This document shows, one piece after another, positions 34,881-44,220 of a stretch of 64,000 bases of DNA. How positions within the stretch are numbered: position 1 is the stretch's first letter; the number at the start of each line of letters is the position of its first letter. Location of the stretch: contig CAVVSR010000013.1 of assembly GCA_963750935.1 (NCBI GenBank), positions 372,001 through 436,000 on the forward strand. Reading direction: 5' to 3'. Under the pieces are notes generated by a model, which saw nothing but the letters and a program-made list of their open reading frames with translations, was not told where the DNA came from and did not search any database. Position numbers and translations under genes: made by a program. This stretch comes from JACCXG01 sp963750935 (GTDB taxonomy: Bacteria; Acidobacteriota; Vicinamibacteria; Vicinamibacterales; 2-12-FULL-66-21).

Positions 34881-35675
34881 ATGACGACGACACACCTGTT
34901 CGCGGTTTCGATGCTCACCCTCTCGCTGCTGCAGACCACGGCGGCGCAGCAGGCCGCTCAAGGCACGGCCAAGCCAAGGCCACAGGACACCGAGGTCTGG
35001 GAGCCGGTGCCGAAGGTGGTCGCGCCAGGCGCCACCACGTCCGTGCCGCCGGCCGACGCCGTCGTCCTGTTCGACGGCAAGAACGTCGATCAGTGGGTCT
35101 CGGCCAACAAGGAAAAGTCGCCGGCAGGCTGGACCGTCGCCGACGGCGTCATGACGGTCAACAAGAAGACCGGCAACATCGAGACGAAGCGCACCTTCAC
35201 CAACTACCAGCTCCACCTCGAATACCGGATCCCGCCGGGCACCACGCAGACCGGGCAGTCGCGCGGCAACAGCGGATTGTTTCTCGCCTCAACCGGTCCG
35301 GGGGACGCCGGCTACGAGCTCCAGATCCTGGACTCGTACGACAACAAGACCTACGCGAACGGGCAGGCAGGGAGCATCTACAAACAGGCGATCCCGCTCG
35401 CCAACGCCTCGAAGCCACAGGGCGAATGGCAGACCTACGACGTCGTCTGGACGGCGCCGGTGTTCAACGCCGACGGGTCGCTCAAGACGCCGGCGTACGT
35501 GACCGCCTTCCACAACGGCGTCATGGTCCAGAACCACTTCGAGCTGAAGGGGGAAACCGTCTACATCGGCGCGCCGCAGTACAAGGCGCACGGCCCGTCG
35601 CCGATCAAGCTGCAGTCGCACGGGGATCCGAGCCCGCCGATCAGCTTCCGCAACATCTGGGTCAGGGAACTTTAG
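34881..35675 (+). CDS. Exported DUF1080 (3-keto-disaccharide hydrolase-like) protein
   Basis: 264 residues from ATG 34881. A signal peptide (FAVSMLTLSLLQTTAAQ) is followed by a jelly-roll domain of the DUF1080 type: VVLFDGKNVDQW, GWTVADGVMTV, LHLEYRIPP, GNSGLFLAS, YELQILDSYDN, GEWQTYDVVWTAP, PIKLQSHG and the closing ISFRNIWVREL. Members hydrolyse 3-keto-glycosides or other modified glycosides. The periplasmic location and the divergent TIM-barrel gene agree with a two-enzyme sugar pathway. An earlier in-frame ATG (34839) is possible but would precede the signal peptide. Confidence 0.87.
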   Translation: MTTTHLFAVSMLTLSLLQTTAAQQAAQGTAKPRPQDTEVWEPVPKVVAPGATTSVPPADAVVLFDGKNVDQWVSANKEKSPAGWTVADGVMTVNKKTGNIETKRTFTNYQLHLEYRIPPGTTQTGQSRGNSGLFLASTGPGDAGYELQILDSYDNKTYANGQAGSIYKQAIPLANASKPQGEWQTYDVVWTAPVFNADGSLKTPAYVTAFHNGVMVQNHFELKGETVYIGAPQYKAHGPSPIKLQSHGDPSPPISFRNIWVREL

Positions 35676-35684
35676 CGAATGCGT

Positions 35685-35708
35685 GCGGCAAGCTAATCAG
35701 CTTGCCGC
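35685..35708. terminator. Perfect palindrome at convergent gene ends
   Basis: GCGGCAAGCT-AATC-AGCTTGCCGC: a perfect 10-bp stem with a 4-nt loop, between the DUF1080 stop (35675) and over the last codons of the convergent MOSC gene. Suitable as a bidirectional transcription barrier; no U tract, so Rho-independent function is uncertain. Confidence 0.65.
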
Positions 35709-36275
35709 CGGCCGGCTGATCACCTGCACGCGATCGCCCGCCCGGATCGTTCCCGGAGTCACCACCCGTGCGTTGATGCCGCGGAGATGCAGCTCGCGGC
35801 CGATCGCGGAGTTCACGAACTTCATCGCGTCGAGGCCGAACCTGGAGACGAACTTCTCGCAGCCGGTGTGCGGCTGGCTGGTCACCTCGATCACCGCGTC
35901 GCCGATCGCCAGCCTGGTGCCGGCGGGGACATTCGCCTCGCTCAGGTCGACATCCACGAACAGCTGATCGCCGGCCAGCGCCCAGCGCTCCTTCTGCTGC
36001 GCCAGCAGTGCAATCACCCGCGAGTTCATGACGTTCAGCTGCATGTCGGGATGCGACGTGCCGTCAGTGGTGCGCCGGCTGCCGCGGGTGCCCCAGTTGT
36101 CCCCGACCAGCCCCGTGGCCAGATCGAGCTGGCCTTTGTCGAGCACCTCCCGCTCTCCGATCGCCGGCCGGCGGACGATCAAGTCGAGGTGCCCTTCGTC
36201 GCGCGGCGACCGGCGGATCTCGTCCAGCGCCGCCTCCAGTTCCGCCCGATCGAGGTGTCTGACGTCTGCTGCCAT
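35697..36275 (-). CDS. MOSC-domain protein
   Basis: 192 residues from ATG 36275. The MOSC domain, found in molybdenum-cofactor sulfurases and YiiM-type reductases, is indicated by DKGQLDLATGLVGDNWG, MNSRVIALLAQ, LFVDVDLSEANVPAGTRLAIGDAVIEVT and the conserved cysteine context PHTGCEKFVSRFG, followed by ARVVTPGTIRAGD. No PLP domain is fused. A sulfur-carrier or Moco-related function is the family expectation; no molybdoenzyme adjoins it. The last codons overlap the palindrome at 35685-35708. Lies 11 nt downstream of mutL. Confidence 0.87.
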   Translation of the reverse strand: MAADVRHLDRAELEAALDEIRRSPRDEGHLDLIVRRPAIGEREVLDKGQLDLATGLVGDNWGTRGSRRTTDGTSHPDMQLNVMNSRVIALLAQQKERWALAGDQLFVDVDLSEANVPAGTRLAIGDAVIEVTSQPHTGCEKFVSRFGLDAMKFVNSAIGRELHLRGINARVVTPGTIRAGDRVQVISRPAAS

Positions 36276-36286
36276 GGTCGTGCCTT

Positions 36287-38125
36287 TCAGATTCGCTGGA
36301 AGTTCTTCTCGACTTCCCGCCGCGTCAGCCGCAGCACCACCGGCCGCCCGTGCGGGCAGACGCTCGAGTACGCGGTCCGGCGCAGTTCGGCGAGGATATA
36401 CCGCATCTTTTCCTGCGTCAGGGGATAGTTCGCCTTCACCGCGGCATGACAGGCCATGGTCGCGGCGATCCGGCGCAGCGCGTCCTCGACGCGCGCTCCG
36501 CCGCTCGTCCCCTCCAGGTCCTCGGCCAGCGAGCGAATCGCCGCCTCGCACTCGGCCGGATCGAGCAGCGCCGGCACCGCGGCGAGCATGACGCTGCCGC
36601 CGCCGAAGTCCTCGACCTCCAGCCCGAACCGGTCGAGCATCTCGGCGTGCTGCGCCAGTCCCTGCCGCTGCCCCGGGGACAGCTCGATGACGATCGGCGC
36701 CAGCAGCCGCTGGCTCTCGAGCCGTCCCGCCGTCAGCTTCTCGGTAATCTGCTCGAACAGGATCCGCTCGTGCGCCACGTGCTGGTCGATCACCGCAATC
36801 CCCTCGTCGTCTACGGCGACGATGTAGGTGTCGCGGAACTGGCCGAGCGGGATCATCGGCCGGACGTCGGGCGCATCCGCGCGCTCAGGGGCGGTCCAGG
36901 CCGACTCCGGGTCCGGCGCGCCGACGTCCCCGGCAGCGGGAGGAGCGACCGCGGCCACGGCCGTCGCGGGGCTCTGCCACGCGGCGCCGGCGGGTGACGC
37001 CTGCGGGATCGGCCGGTCGATCGGGTACGGCTCGGGCGACCACCGGCTGCCGACAGTCGCGCCGGCGAGTACGCCGGGGATCGTCATCGGGCGGGGCTCG
37101 CCGGGGCGCGGGTCGAGCGCCGTCAGCTGCAGCTCCGGCGCCGGCCCGCGGCCGAGGGCGTCCGCCAGACCGCGCCGCAGCACCTCGTGCACCAGCGACT
37201 GCTCGAGGAACCGCACTTCCGCCTTGGTCGGGTGCACGTTGACGTCGACGCGATCGGGCGGCATCTCGATGAAGAGGTGCACTTCCGGGCTGCGTTCCTT
37301 GATCGTCGCGACGCTGTAGGCGTCGCCGATCGCGTGCGCGATGGTGCGGTCCTTGACGATGCGGCGGTTGACGAAGACGTTCTGGGGCCCGCGGACCGGG
37401 CCGTGATCGCCGAGCGCGGCGACGTAGCCGTGAATCTTCAGGCCCGCCGCCTCCTTGCGCAGCTCGATCAGATCCGGACGATCACCGAACAGCTGGAAGA
37501 AGCGCTCGGCCAGCTCCTTCGCGGGCGGGCATTCGAGCAGCTTCCGCCCTCCCGACGTCAGGGACCAGCCGGTCTCCGGATAGCCGAGCGCCAGCTGCGT
37601 CACCAGCCGCGACACCTGCGTGGACTCGGCGGTGTCGGACTTGAGGAACTTGCGCCGCGCCGGCAGGTTGAAGAACAGGTCCCCGACCTCGATGGAGGTG
37701 CCGTCGCGGGTTCCGACATCGCGCACCGAGACGACCTCGCCCCCGTCGATCCGGACCTCGGTCCCCGCCTCGGCGCCGCGGGCCCGCGTGCGCAGCACGA
37801 ACCGCGAGACCGACGCGATGCTCGGCAGCGCCTCGCCGCGGAAGCCGAGGGTCCGGATCGCGCCGAGATCTTCCGGTCGCGAAATCTTGCTGGTCGCGTG
37901 CCGCTCGACCGCGAGCCGCGCGTCCTCCGGCTCCATCCCCTCGCCGTCGTCCTCGACGCGAATCAGCTTCTTGCCGCCGAGCTCGATGACGACCGCGATG
38001 CGGGTCGCGCCGGCGTCGAGCGAGTTCTCGACCAGTTCCTTGACGACCGACGCCGGACGCTCGACGACCTCGCCCGCGGCGATCTGATTGGCCAGATGAA
38101 GTGGAAGACGATGAATCCGCGCCAA
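36287..38125 (-). CDS. mutL: DNA mismatch repair protein MutL
   Basis: 612 residues. The GHKL ATPase domain has motif I ELVENSLDAGAT, motif II DDGEGM, RHATSKI and GFRGEALPSI. Then the transducer domain (FVNRRIVKDRTI, DVNVHPTKAEVRF), a Pro/Ala-rich linker at about 345-420, and the C-terminal dimerisation domain. The C-terminal DQHVAHERILFE fits the DQHA(X)2E(X)4E endonuclease motif and CPHGRPVVL is the conserved C-terminal metal-site stretch. So this is probably an endonuclease-type MutL. No mutS is in the window. The start region follows a heptamer array that separates it from corA. Confidence 0.95.
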   Translation of the reverse strand: MARIHRLPLHLANQIAAGEVVERPASVVKELVENSLDAGATRIAVVIELGGKKLIRVEDDGEGMEPEDARLAVERHATSKISRPEDLGAIRTLGFRGEALPSIASVSRFVLRTRARGAEAGTEVRIDGGEVVSVRDVGTRDGTSIEVGDLFFNLPARRKFLKSDTAESTQVSRLVTQLALGYPETGWSLTSGGRKLLECPPAKELAERFFQLFGDRPDLIELRKEAAGLKIHGYVAALGDHGPVRGPQNVFVNRRIVKDRTIAHAIGDAYSVATIKERSPEVHLFIEMPPDRVDVNVHPTKAEVRFLEQSLVHEVLRRGLADALGRGPAPELQLTALDPRPGEPRPMTIPGVLAGATVGSRWSPEPYPIDRPIPQASPAGAAWQSPATAVAAVAPPAAGDVGAPDPESAWTAPERADAPDVRPMIPLGQFRDTYIVAVDDEGIAVIDQHVAHERILFEQITEKLTAGRLESQRLLAPIVIELSPGQRQGLAQHAEMLDRFGLEVEDFGGGSVMLAAVPALLDPAECEAAIRSLAEDLEGTSGGARVEDALRRIAATMACHAAVKANYPLTQEKMRYILAELRRTAYSSVCPHGRPVVLRLTRREVEKNFQRI

Positions 38126-38150
38126 GGCTCCGTCCCGTTCTTTGTCCTGT

Positions 38151-38220
38151 CCCGACTCCCGACTCCCGACTCCCGACTCCCGAGTCCCGAGTCCCGAGTC
38201 CCGAGTCCCGAGTCCCGGCT
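38151..38220. repeat. Heptamer array, CCCGACT x4 then CCCGAGT x5
   Basis: Ten contiguous 7-mers: four CCCGACT (38151-38178), five CCCGAGT (38179-38213) and CCCGGCT (38214-38220). The array ends one base from the corA stop codon and fills the gap to the mutL start. The change from GACT to GAGT halfway gives partial self-complementarity (GACTC/GAGTC). Confidence 0.93.
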
Positions 38221-38221
38221 C

Positions 38222-39204
38222 TTAGATCCATCCCCGCTTCTTGAAGTAGGCAATCATCGACACCGAAGGGCGACCATGATCCCGACCACCCACCAGAACT
38301 GCACGGGTTCGCCGCCCGGCATGTGCGGCAGGGGCACGTTCATCCCGTACATGCCCGTGAGCACCGTCAGCGGCAGGAAGATCGTCGAGATCAGCGTCAG
38401 CACCTTCATCACGGAGTTGAGCTGATTCGACACCGCCGAGAGGTGCGCGTCGAGGATGCCGGAGATGCGATCCTGGAAGAACATCGCCTCGTCCGAGAGC
38501 CGGACCAGGTGATCGTGGACATCGCGGAAGCGATAGGCGAGCTGCTCCGAGATCAGCGGGAACTCGCGCCGGGCCAGCCGGCCGACCGAGTCGCGCTGCG
38601 GCAGGACGACCTGGCGGAGCGACGCGACGTCCCGCTTGAAGTCGAGGATCTGCCGCGCCAGCTTCGGGTTCGGCTTCTCGAAGACCTCGGCCTCGAGCTT
38701 GTCGAGCCGCTGCTGCAGCTTCTCGATCTCCGGCCGATAGTTGTCGACCATCGCATCGACGATGCGGTGCATCAGCGCGGCGGTGCCTTCGGCGAGCAGC
38801 TGGCCGTTGCGGGAGCAGATCTCGGTCAACCGCTCGATCGACCGCGACGTTCCGTGATGCACGGTGATCAGGAACTGCGGCGCGAGGAAGAAGTCGACGT
38901 CCTTGGTCTTGAAGCAGTGCTCCCGCGCCTGGAAGTCGATGCCGTGCAGGATCAGATAGAGGTAGTCGCCGTAGGATTCGATCTTCGGGTGGTGAATTTC
39001 GTTGAGCGCGTCTTCGATGGCGAGCTCGTGGACGTGAAAGACATCCGACAGCACGCGGCTCTCCGCCGCCGTCGGATTGTCCATCACCACCCACAGCAGC
39101 ACGCCGCTGTCCGGCCTCAGCCAGCTCGGGTCCACCGCGTCGACGCAGCTGGTGGACCCTCCCTGGTTCTTGTAGACCTTGATCAATCCCTGGACCTTGA
39201 TCAA
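38222..39204 (-). CDS. corA: CorA-type Mg2+/Co2+ channel, one apparent -1 frameshift near the C-terminus
   Basis: About 327 residues after repair. A long N-terminal cytoplasmic domain (LLWVVMDNPTAAE, EDALNEIHHPKIESYGDYLYLILHG) leads into a long helix, then two membrane helices. The signature GMYGMNV follows TM1 (STIFLPLTVLTG). The first frame runs out at GIMVAL; one missing base near 38262 restores SVSMIAYFKKRGWI and the stop at 38222-38224, the usual basic C-terminus. Inner-membrane divalent-cation channel. Its start overlaps the ppdK stop by 4 bp (ATGA). Confidence 0.93.
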
Positions 39205-42023
39205 TCCCCGCCCTTGTTGCCGAGCGCCGCCTGCGCCGCGGCCAGGCGGGCCACCGGAACCCGGAACGGCGAGCAGCTCACGTAGTCGAGGCCGACCTTC
39301 TCGAAGAAGTGGATCGACGACGGGTCGCCGCCGTGCTCGCCGCAGATCCCGAGCTTGATGTTCGGACGCGAGGCGCGGCCCTTCTTCACCGCGATCTCGA
39401 CCAGCTGGCCGACGCCGGTGGTGTCGATCGTCGCGAACGGGTTCTTCTTGACGATCTCCAGCTCCGCATACTGGGGCAGGAACGAGCCCGAGTCGTCGCG
39501 CGACATGCCGAGGCCGGTCTGGGTCAGGTCGTTGGTGCCGAAGCTGAAGAACTCGGCCGACTGGGCGATCTCGTCGGCGGTGAGCGCGCCGCGCGGAATC
39601 TCGATCATCGTGCCGACCATGTAGTTCAACTTGACCTTCTTCTCCGCCTGGACCTCCCTGGCGGCCTGGTGCACGACCTCGATCTGCAGGTCCAGCTCCT
39701 TCTTGAACCCGACCAGCGGGATCATCACCTCGGGCCGGACCTTGATGCCTTCCTTCTGGACCTCCGCCGCGGCTTCGAACACCGCGCGCGCCTGCATCGC
39801 CGAGATCTCGGGATACCCGATGCCGAGGCGGCAGCCGCGGAAGCCGAGCATCGGGTTGAACTCGTGCAGCTGCGACACGCGCTGCTCGATGCGCGCCGCC
39901 GGCACGCCGATCTTCTTCGCCAGCTCCGCCTGCTGCTCCTTGGTGTGCGGCAGGAACTCATGGAGCGGCGGGTCGAGGAAGCGAATCGTCGCCGGATAGC
40001 CCTTCAGCGCCCGGAAGATACCCGCGAAGTCCTCGCGCTGGTACGGCAGCAGCTTGGCGAGCGCGGCCTTCCGCTCTTCCACCGTCTCCGAGAGAATCAT
40101 CTCGCGCATCGCGTCGATGCGGTCCCCCTCGAAGAACATGTGCTCGGTGCGGGTCAGGCCGATGCCGACGGCGCCGAACGCGACGGCGTTCTCCGTCTGC
40201 TCCGGCGTATCGGCGTTGGTCCGGACGCTCATGCGGGAGGCGGCCGAGCACCACTTCATCAGCTGCTGGAAGTTCTTGAACTTCTCGGTCTGCTGCGCCG
40301 CCTTGTCGCCGTTGATCAGGCCGGCGACGATCTCCGACGGCGCGGTCTTGACCTGGCCGGCGTAGACCTTGCCGACGGTGCCGTCGATCGACATCCAGTC
40401 GCCTTCCTTGAAGGTCTGCCCGTCGACCGTCACCTTGCGCGCCTGGTAGTCGACCTCGACCGCCGCGGCGCCGCACACGCAGACCTTGCCCATCTGCCGC
40501 GCCACGAGCGCGGCGTGTGACGACACGCCGCCGCGCGCGGTCAGGATGCCCTCCGCCGCGATCATGCCGCGCAGGTCCTCAGGTGACGTCTCGATGCGGA
40601 CCAGCAGCACCTTCTCGCCCTTGTCGGCCGCGATCACGGCGCGCTCGGCGTTCAGGTAGATCTGCCCGGATGCCGCGCCCGGCCCGGCCGGCAGCCCCGT
40701 CGCGATCGCCTTCGCCTTGGCCACCTCGGACGTGTCGAACACCGGCGCCAGCAGCTGCTCGAGCTGGTCGGCGGGATTCCGGATCACCGCCGTCTTCCAG
40801 TCGATCAGCTTCTCCTTGAACATGTCGACCGAGAACTTCAGCGCCGCCATCGCCGTGCGCTTGCCGTTGCGCGTCTGCAGCATGTAGACGACGCCCTCTT
40901 CGATGGTGAACTCGAAGTCCTGGACGTCCTTGAAGTGCTTCTCGAGGGTCTGGCGGATGCGCTCGAGCTCGGCATACGCCTTGGGCATCTGCTTCTTCAG
41001 CTCGGCGACCGGCTCCGGCGTCCGGACGCCGGCGACGACGTCCTCGCCCTGGGCGTTGATCAGGAACTCGCCGTAGAACTCCTTGACGCCATTCGCCGGG
41101 TTGCGCGTGAACGCGACGCCGGATCCGGAGGTGTCCCCGGTGTTGCCGTAGACCATCGCCTGCACGTTGACCGCGGTGCCCCACTCGGTCGGGATGTTGT
41201 ACTTGCGGCGGTAGACGATCGCGCGATCGTTCATCCACGATCCGAACACCGCGCCGACGGCGCCCAGCAGCTGGTCCCACGGCGAGCTCGGGAACTGCTT
41301 GCCGGCCCGCTCCTTCACCAGGGCCTTGAACCGCACGACGAGCTCCTTGAGATCGGCGACGGTCAGCTTGGTGTCTTCGATGTCCTGGTGATAGCGCTCG
41401 TGCTTGAGGCCATGAATGACCGTCTCGAACGGATCGTGATCCTCGTCGGCCCGCTTCTGCACGCCGAGCACGACGTCGCAGTACATCTGCACGAAGCGGC
41501 GGTAGCAGTCCCACGCGAAGCGGGGATTGCCGGTCTTGGCCGCCAGGGCCTCGACCGTCTGGTCGTTCAGGCCGAGATTGAGGATCGTGTCCATCATGCC
41601 CGGCATCGAGTCGCGCGCGCCGGAGCGCACCGACACCAGCAGCGGGTCCTTCAGGTCCCCGAACGTCTTGCCGGTCTGCTTTTCCAGGGCGGCGATGCCG
41701 CTCTCCATCTCCTGCCGCAGGGTCGGCGGATACGTCCGCTTGTTGGCGTAGTAGTAGGTGCAGACCTCGGTGGTGATCGTGAACCCGGGCGGCACCGGCA
41801 GGCCGATGCGGCACATCTCCGCGAGGTTCGCGCCCTTGCCACCGAGCAGCGGCTTCATCGATCCGTTGCCGTCCGTCTTGCGGCCGAAGAAGTAGACGTA
41901 CTTCGTGCCCGCCTTCGCGGCAGGCCGCTTCGCGGTCGACCGCTTCGGCGCGGCCTTCGGCCCTGTCTTCTTGCCCGCGGTCACCTTCGACAGGACCGCC
42001 TTCCGTACGAGCTTCTTCGCCAT
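39201..42023 (-). CDS. ppdK: Pyruvate, phosphate dikinase with basic N-terminal tail
   Basis: 940 residues, against about 875-880 for most PPDKs. Interconverts pyruvate, ATP and Pi with PEP, AMP and PPi. The ATP-grasp domain starts KYVYFFGRKTDGNGSMKPLLGGKGANLAEM; the phospho-His loop GILTARGGVSSHAALVARQMG and the PEP-binding barrel (FLDPPLHEFLPH, LGFRGCRLGI, SFGTNDLTQ, GICGEHGGDP) are intact. The first 40 residues are Lys/Ala/Arg/Pro rich (VLSKVTAGKKTGPKAAPKR), like a histone H1 tail, with no obvious catalytic use. Between glyS and corA in a tight leftward operon. Confidence 0.96.
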   Translation of the reverse strand: MAKKLVRKAVLSKVTAGKKTGPKAAPKRSTAKRPAAKAGTKYVYFFGRKTDGNGSMKPLLGGKGANLAEMCRIGLPVPPGFTITTEVCTYYYANKRTYPPTLRQEMESGIAALEKQTGKTFGDLKDPLLVSVRSGARDSMPGMMDTILNLGLNDQTVEALAAKTGNPRFAWDCYRRFVQMYCDVVLGVQKRADEDHDPFETVIHGLKHERYHQDIEDTKLTVADLKELVVRFKALVKERAGKQFPSSPWDQLLGAVGAVFGSWMNDRAIVYRRKYNIPTEWGTAVNVQAMVYGNTGDTSGSGVAFTRNPANGVKEFYGEFLINAQGEDVVAGVRTPEPVAELKKQMPKAYAELERIRQTLEKHFKDVQDFEFTIEEGVVYMLQTRNGKRTAMAALKFSVDMFKEKLIDWKTAVIRNPADQLEQLLAPVFDTSEVAKAKAIATGLPAGPGAASGQIYLNAERAVIAADKGEKVLLVRIETSPEDLRGMIAAEGILTARGGVSSHAALVARQMGKVCVCGAAAVEVDYQARKVTVDGQTFKEGDWMSIDGTVGKVYAGQVKTAPSEIVAGLINGDKAAQQTEKFKNFQQLMKWCSAASRMSVRTNADTPEQTENAVAFGAVGIGLTRTEHMFFEGDRIDAMREMILSETVEERKAALAKLLPYQREDFAGIFRALKGYPATIRFLDPPLHEFLPHTKEQQAELAKKIGVPAARIEQRVSQLHEFNPMLGFRGCRLGIGYPEISAMQARAVFEAAAEVQKEGIKVRPEVMIPLVGFKKELDLQIEVVHQAAREVQAEKKVKLNYMVGTMIEIPRGALTADEIAQSAEFFSFGTNDLTQTGLGMSRDDSGSFLPQYAELEIVKKNPFATIDTTGVGQLVEIAVKKGRASRPNIKLGICGEHGGDPSSIHFFEKVGLDYVSCSPFRVPVARLAAAQAALGNKGGD

Positions 42024-42032
42024 TTCGAGTGT

Positions 42033-44220
42033 TTACTCCGTTTGAGGAACGATTTCAGAAATGTCCGCGAGATCGAGGATCAGATCGCGCAGGTTGGCCA
42101 TCAGCGTCAGACGCGCGGTCCTCACGCGTGCGTCTTCCGCCATTACGAATACTTCGGTGAAGAACCGGTCGACCACCGGTCGCAGCGCCGCGATCTCGGT
42201 GAACGCCCGGGTGTAATCCGCGGCGCCGGCCGCAGCGGCCACCGCCGGCCGGCGCGCGTCCAGCTCGGCGAGCAGCGCGACCTCCGCCGGTTCGGTGAGC
42301 GCCGCGCGATCGAGAACCTGCACGACCGCCAGGTCCTTGGAAATGTTCTTCACGCGCTTGAAGAGCACCGCCAGGGCCAGGAAGTCCTCCGACGTCCGCA
42401 TGTCCTGGATCGCCCGGGCCAGCACGCCGCGCCCGCAGCGGAACGATATCCGCCGACGCGGTCACTGCTCGAGCGATGCGCACGTCGAAGCCGCGCTGCT
42501 CCAGCGCGAACCGGACCCGCTCGGCGGCGAACGTGATCAGCGCGTCCGCGCCCTCGGCGCCCGCGAACGCCGCGCGTGCCTGGGCGGCGAGCGGCGCGAA
42601 CGCCAGCTCGCGATCGATGCCGGTCAGGTCCGGCAGATCCATCAGGATGCGGATGATGCCGTGCATCTGCCGGCGCAACCCGAACGGATCGCGCGACCCG
42701 GTGGCCCGCTCGCCTGCGTGCAGCAGGCCGACCACGGTATCGAGCTTGTCGGCGAGCGAGACCGCTGCCCACGTCACGGCTGCCGCGCCCAGCGCGTCGC
42801 GCGTCGGCGGCGCGTCGGGCTCGACGGCGGTCGGCAGGTAGTGGTGGTAGATCGCCTTCCACACCACTGCCGGCTGCCCCTCTTCACGCGCGTAGATGCC
42901 GCCCATCGTCCCCTGCAGCTCGGGGAACTCGAACACCATGTCGGAGGTGAGGTCGGCCTTGGCTACTCGCGCCGCCCTCGCCGCTGACGCGGCGTCGGCC
43001 GGCGAGGCCAGGAGCGCTTCACGCGCGATGTGTTCAGCGAGCCGCTCGATGCGCTCGGCCTTGTCCCGATAGCTGCCCAGCTTCTTGTGGAACTGCAGCG
43101 TGTGCAGGCGCTCGAGGCGCGACTCCAGCGTGACCGTGCGATCGCTCTCCCAGAAGAACCGGGCATCGCGCAGCCGTGCCGTCACCACGCGCTCGGCGTT
43201 CTTCGCGATCAGCCGCTCGTCCTTGGGCTGGGTGTTGACGACGGCGAGGAACGCTTCCTTCAGGGAGCCGTCCTCGGCCAGCACCGGGAAGTAGTGCTGA
43301 TGGTGCACCAGCGTGGTCGCGAGCACTTCGGCCGGCAGCGCCAGGAACGCCGGGTCGAAGAAGCCGGCCACCACACCGGGGAACTCGACCAGGTCCGCGA
43401 CCTCGTCGATGAGCGCGTGATGGTCCTTGAGCAGCACGCGGCCGTTCAAGCGGCGCGCGTGTCCCTCGAGCTCGCGCGCGATGCGATCGCGACGCTCCGA
43501 GTGCTCGAGGACGATGAAGTGCTCCTTCAGGCGCGCCTGGTACTCGTCGAAGCTGCGGACCTTGATCGAACGCCCGGCGCGGCCGCTCGTCGCCAGGAAG
43601 CGATGGCCGTAGGTCAGCGCGCCGGAGGGAATCTCCTGGACCTGCGGCCCGGCGGCATGGCCCGGCCGCCCGATCGTGAACGGCACCACGCGTCCGCCGT
43701 AGAGGAACAGCAGCCAGCGAATCGGACGGCCGAAGACGAACTCGGTCCGGCCGTCGTCCAGGGTCGCGTCCCAGCGCATCTGCTTGGGAAAGGCCATGGC
43801 GCGCAGCACGCCGCCGAGCACGTCAGGCAGGGTGTCGATCGCGCTCTTGCCGCGGACACGTTTCAGGAAGGTCAGATACTCGCCCTTCGGGCCTGGCGTG
43901 CGCGACAGCTCGTCGACCGTGACGCCCTGCTTCTTCGCGAAGCCGACGGCCGCGGGTGTGGGCTCGCCGCTGGCGTTGAACGCGGCCGAGACCGGCGGCC
44001 CGGTGACGACCTCCTCGAGATCTTCCTGCCGCTCGGCGATCTTCGCGAGCCGGACGGTCAGACGCCGCGGCGTGCTGAACGTCTCGATCGGCGCGCCGGG
44101 CGCCAGCCGGTGCTCCTTGAGCTGCGCCTCCAGCCGCTCGCCGAGCTGACGGGTCAGCCCGGGCATCCAGGCGGCGGGCAGTTCTTCGACGCCGATTTCG
44201 ATGAGTAGTTCTCTATCCAT
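42033..44220 (-). CDS. glyS: Glycyl-tRNA synthetase beta subunit, one apparent +1 frameshift
   Basis: About 728 residues after repair. ATG 44220 gives the family start (LLIEIGVEELPAAWM) and overlaps the glyQ stop by 8 bp. Conserved features: TPRRLTVRL, the HD-like region (LIDEVADLVEFPGVV, HHQHYFPV), DLTSDMVFEFPELQG and the helical anticodon-binding C-terminus. One extra base near 42431 separates ALEQRGFDV...IVPLRA from VLARAIQDMRTSEDFLAL; both sides are typical GlyS. The tail DLADISEIV is normal. Essential partner of GlyQ, so the break is almost certainly not biological. Confidence 0.95.
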
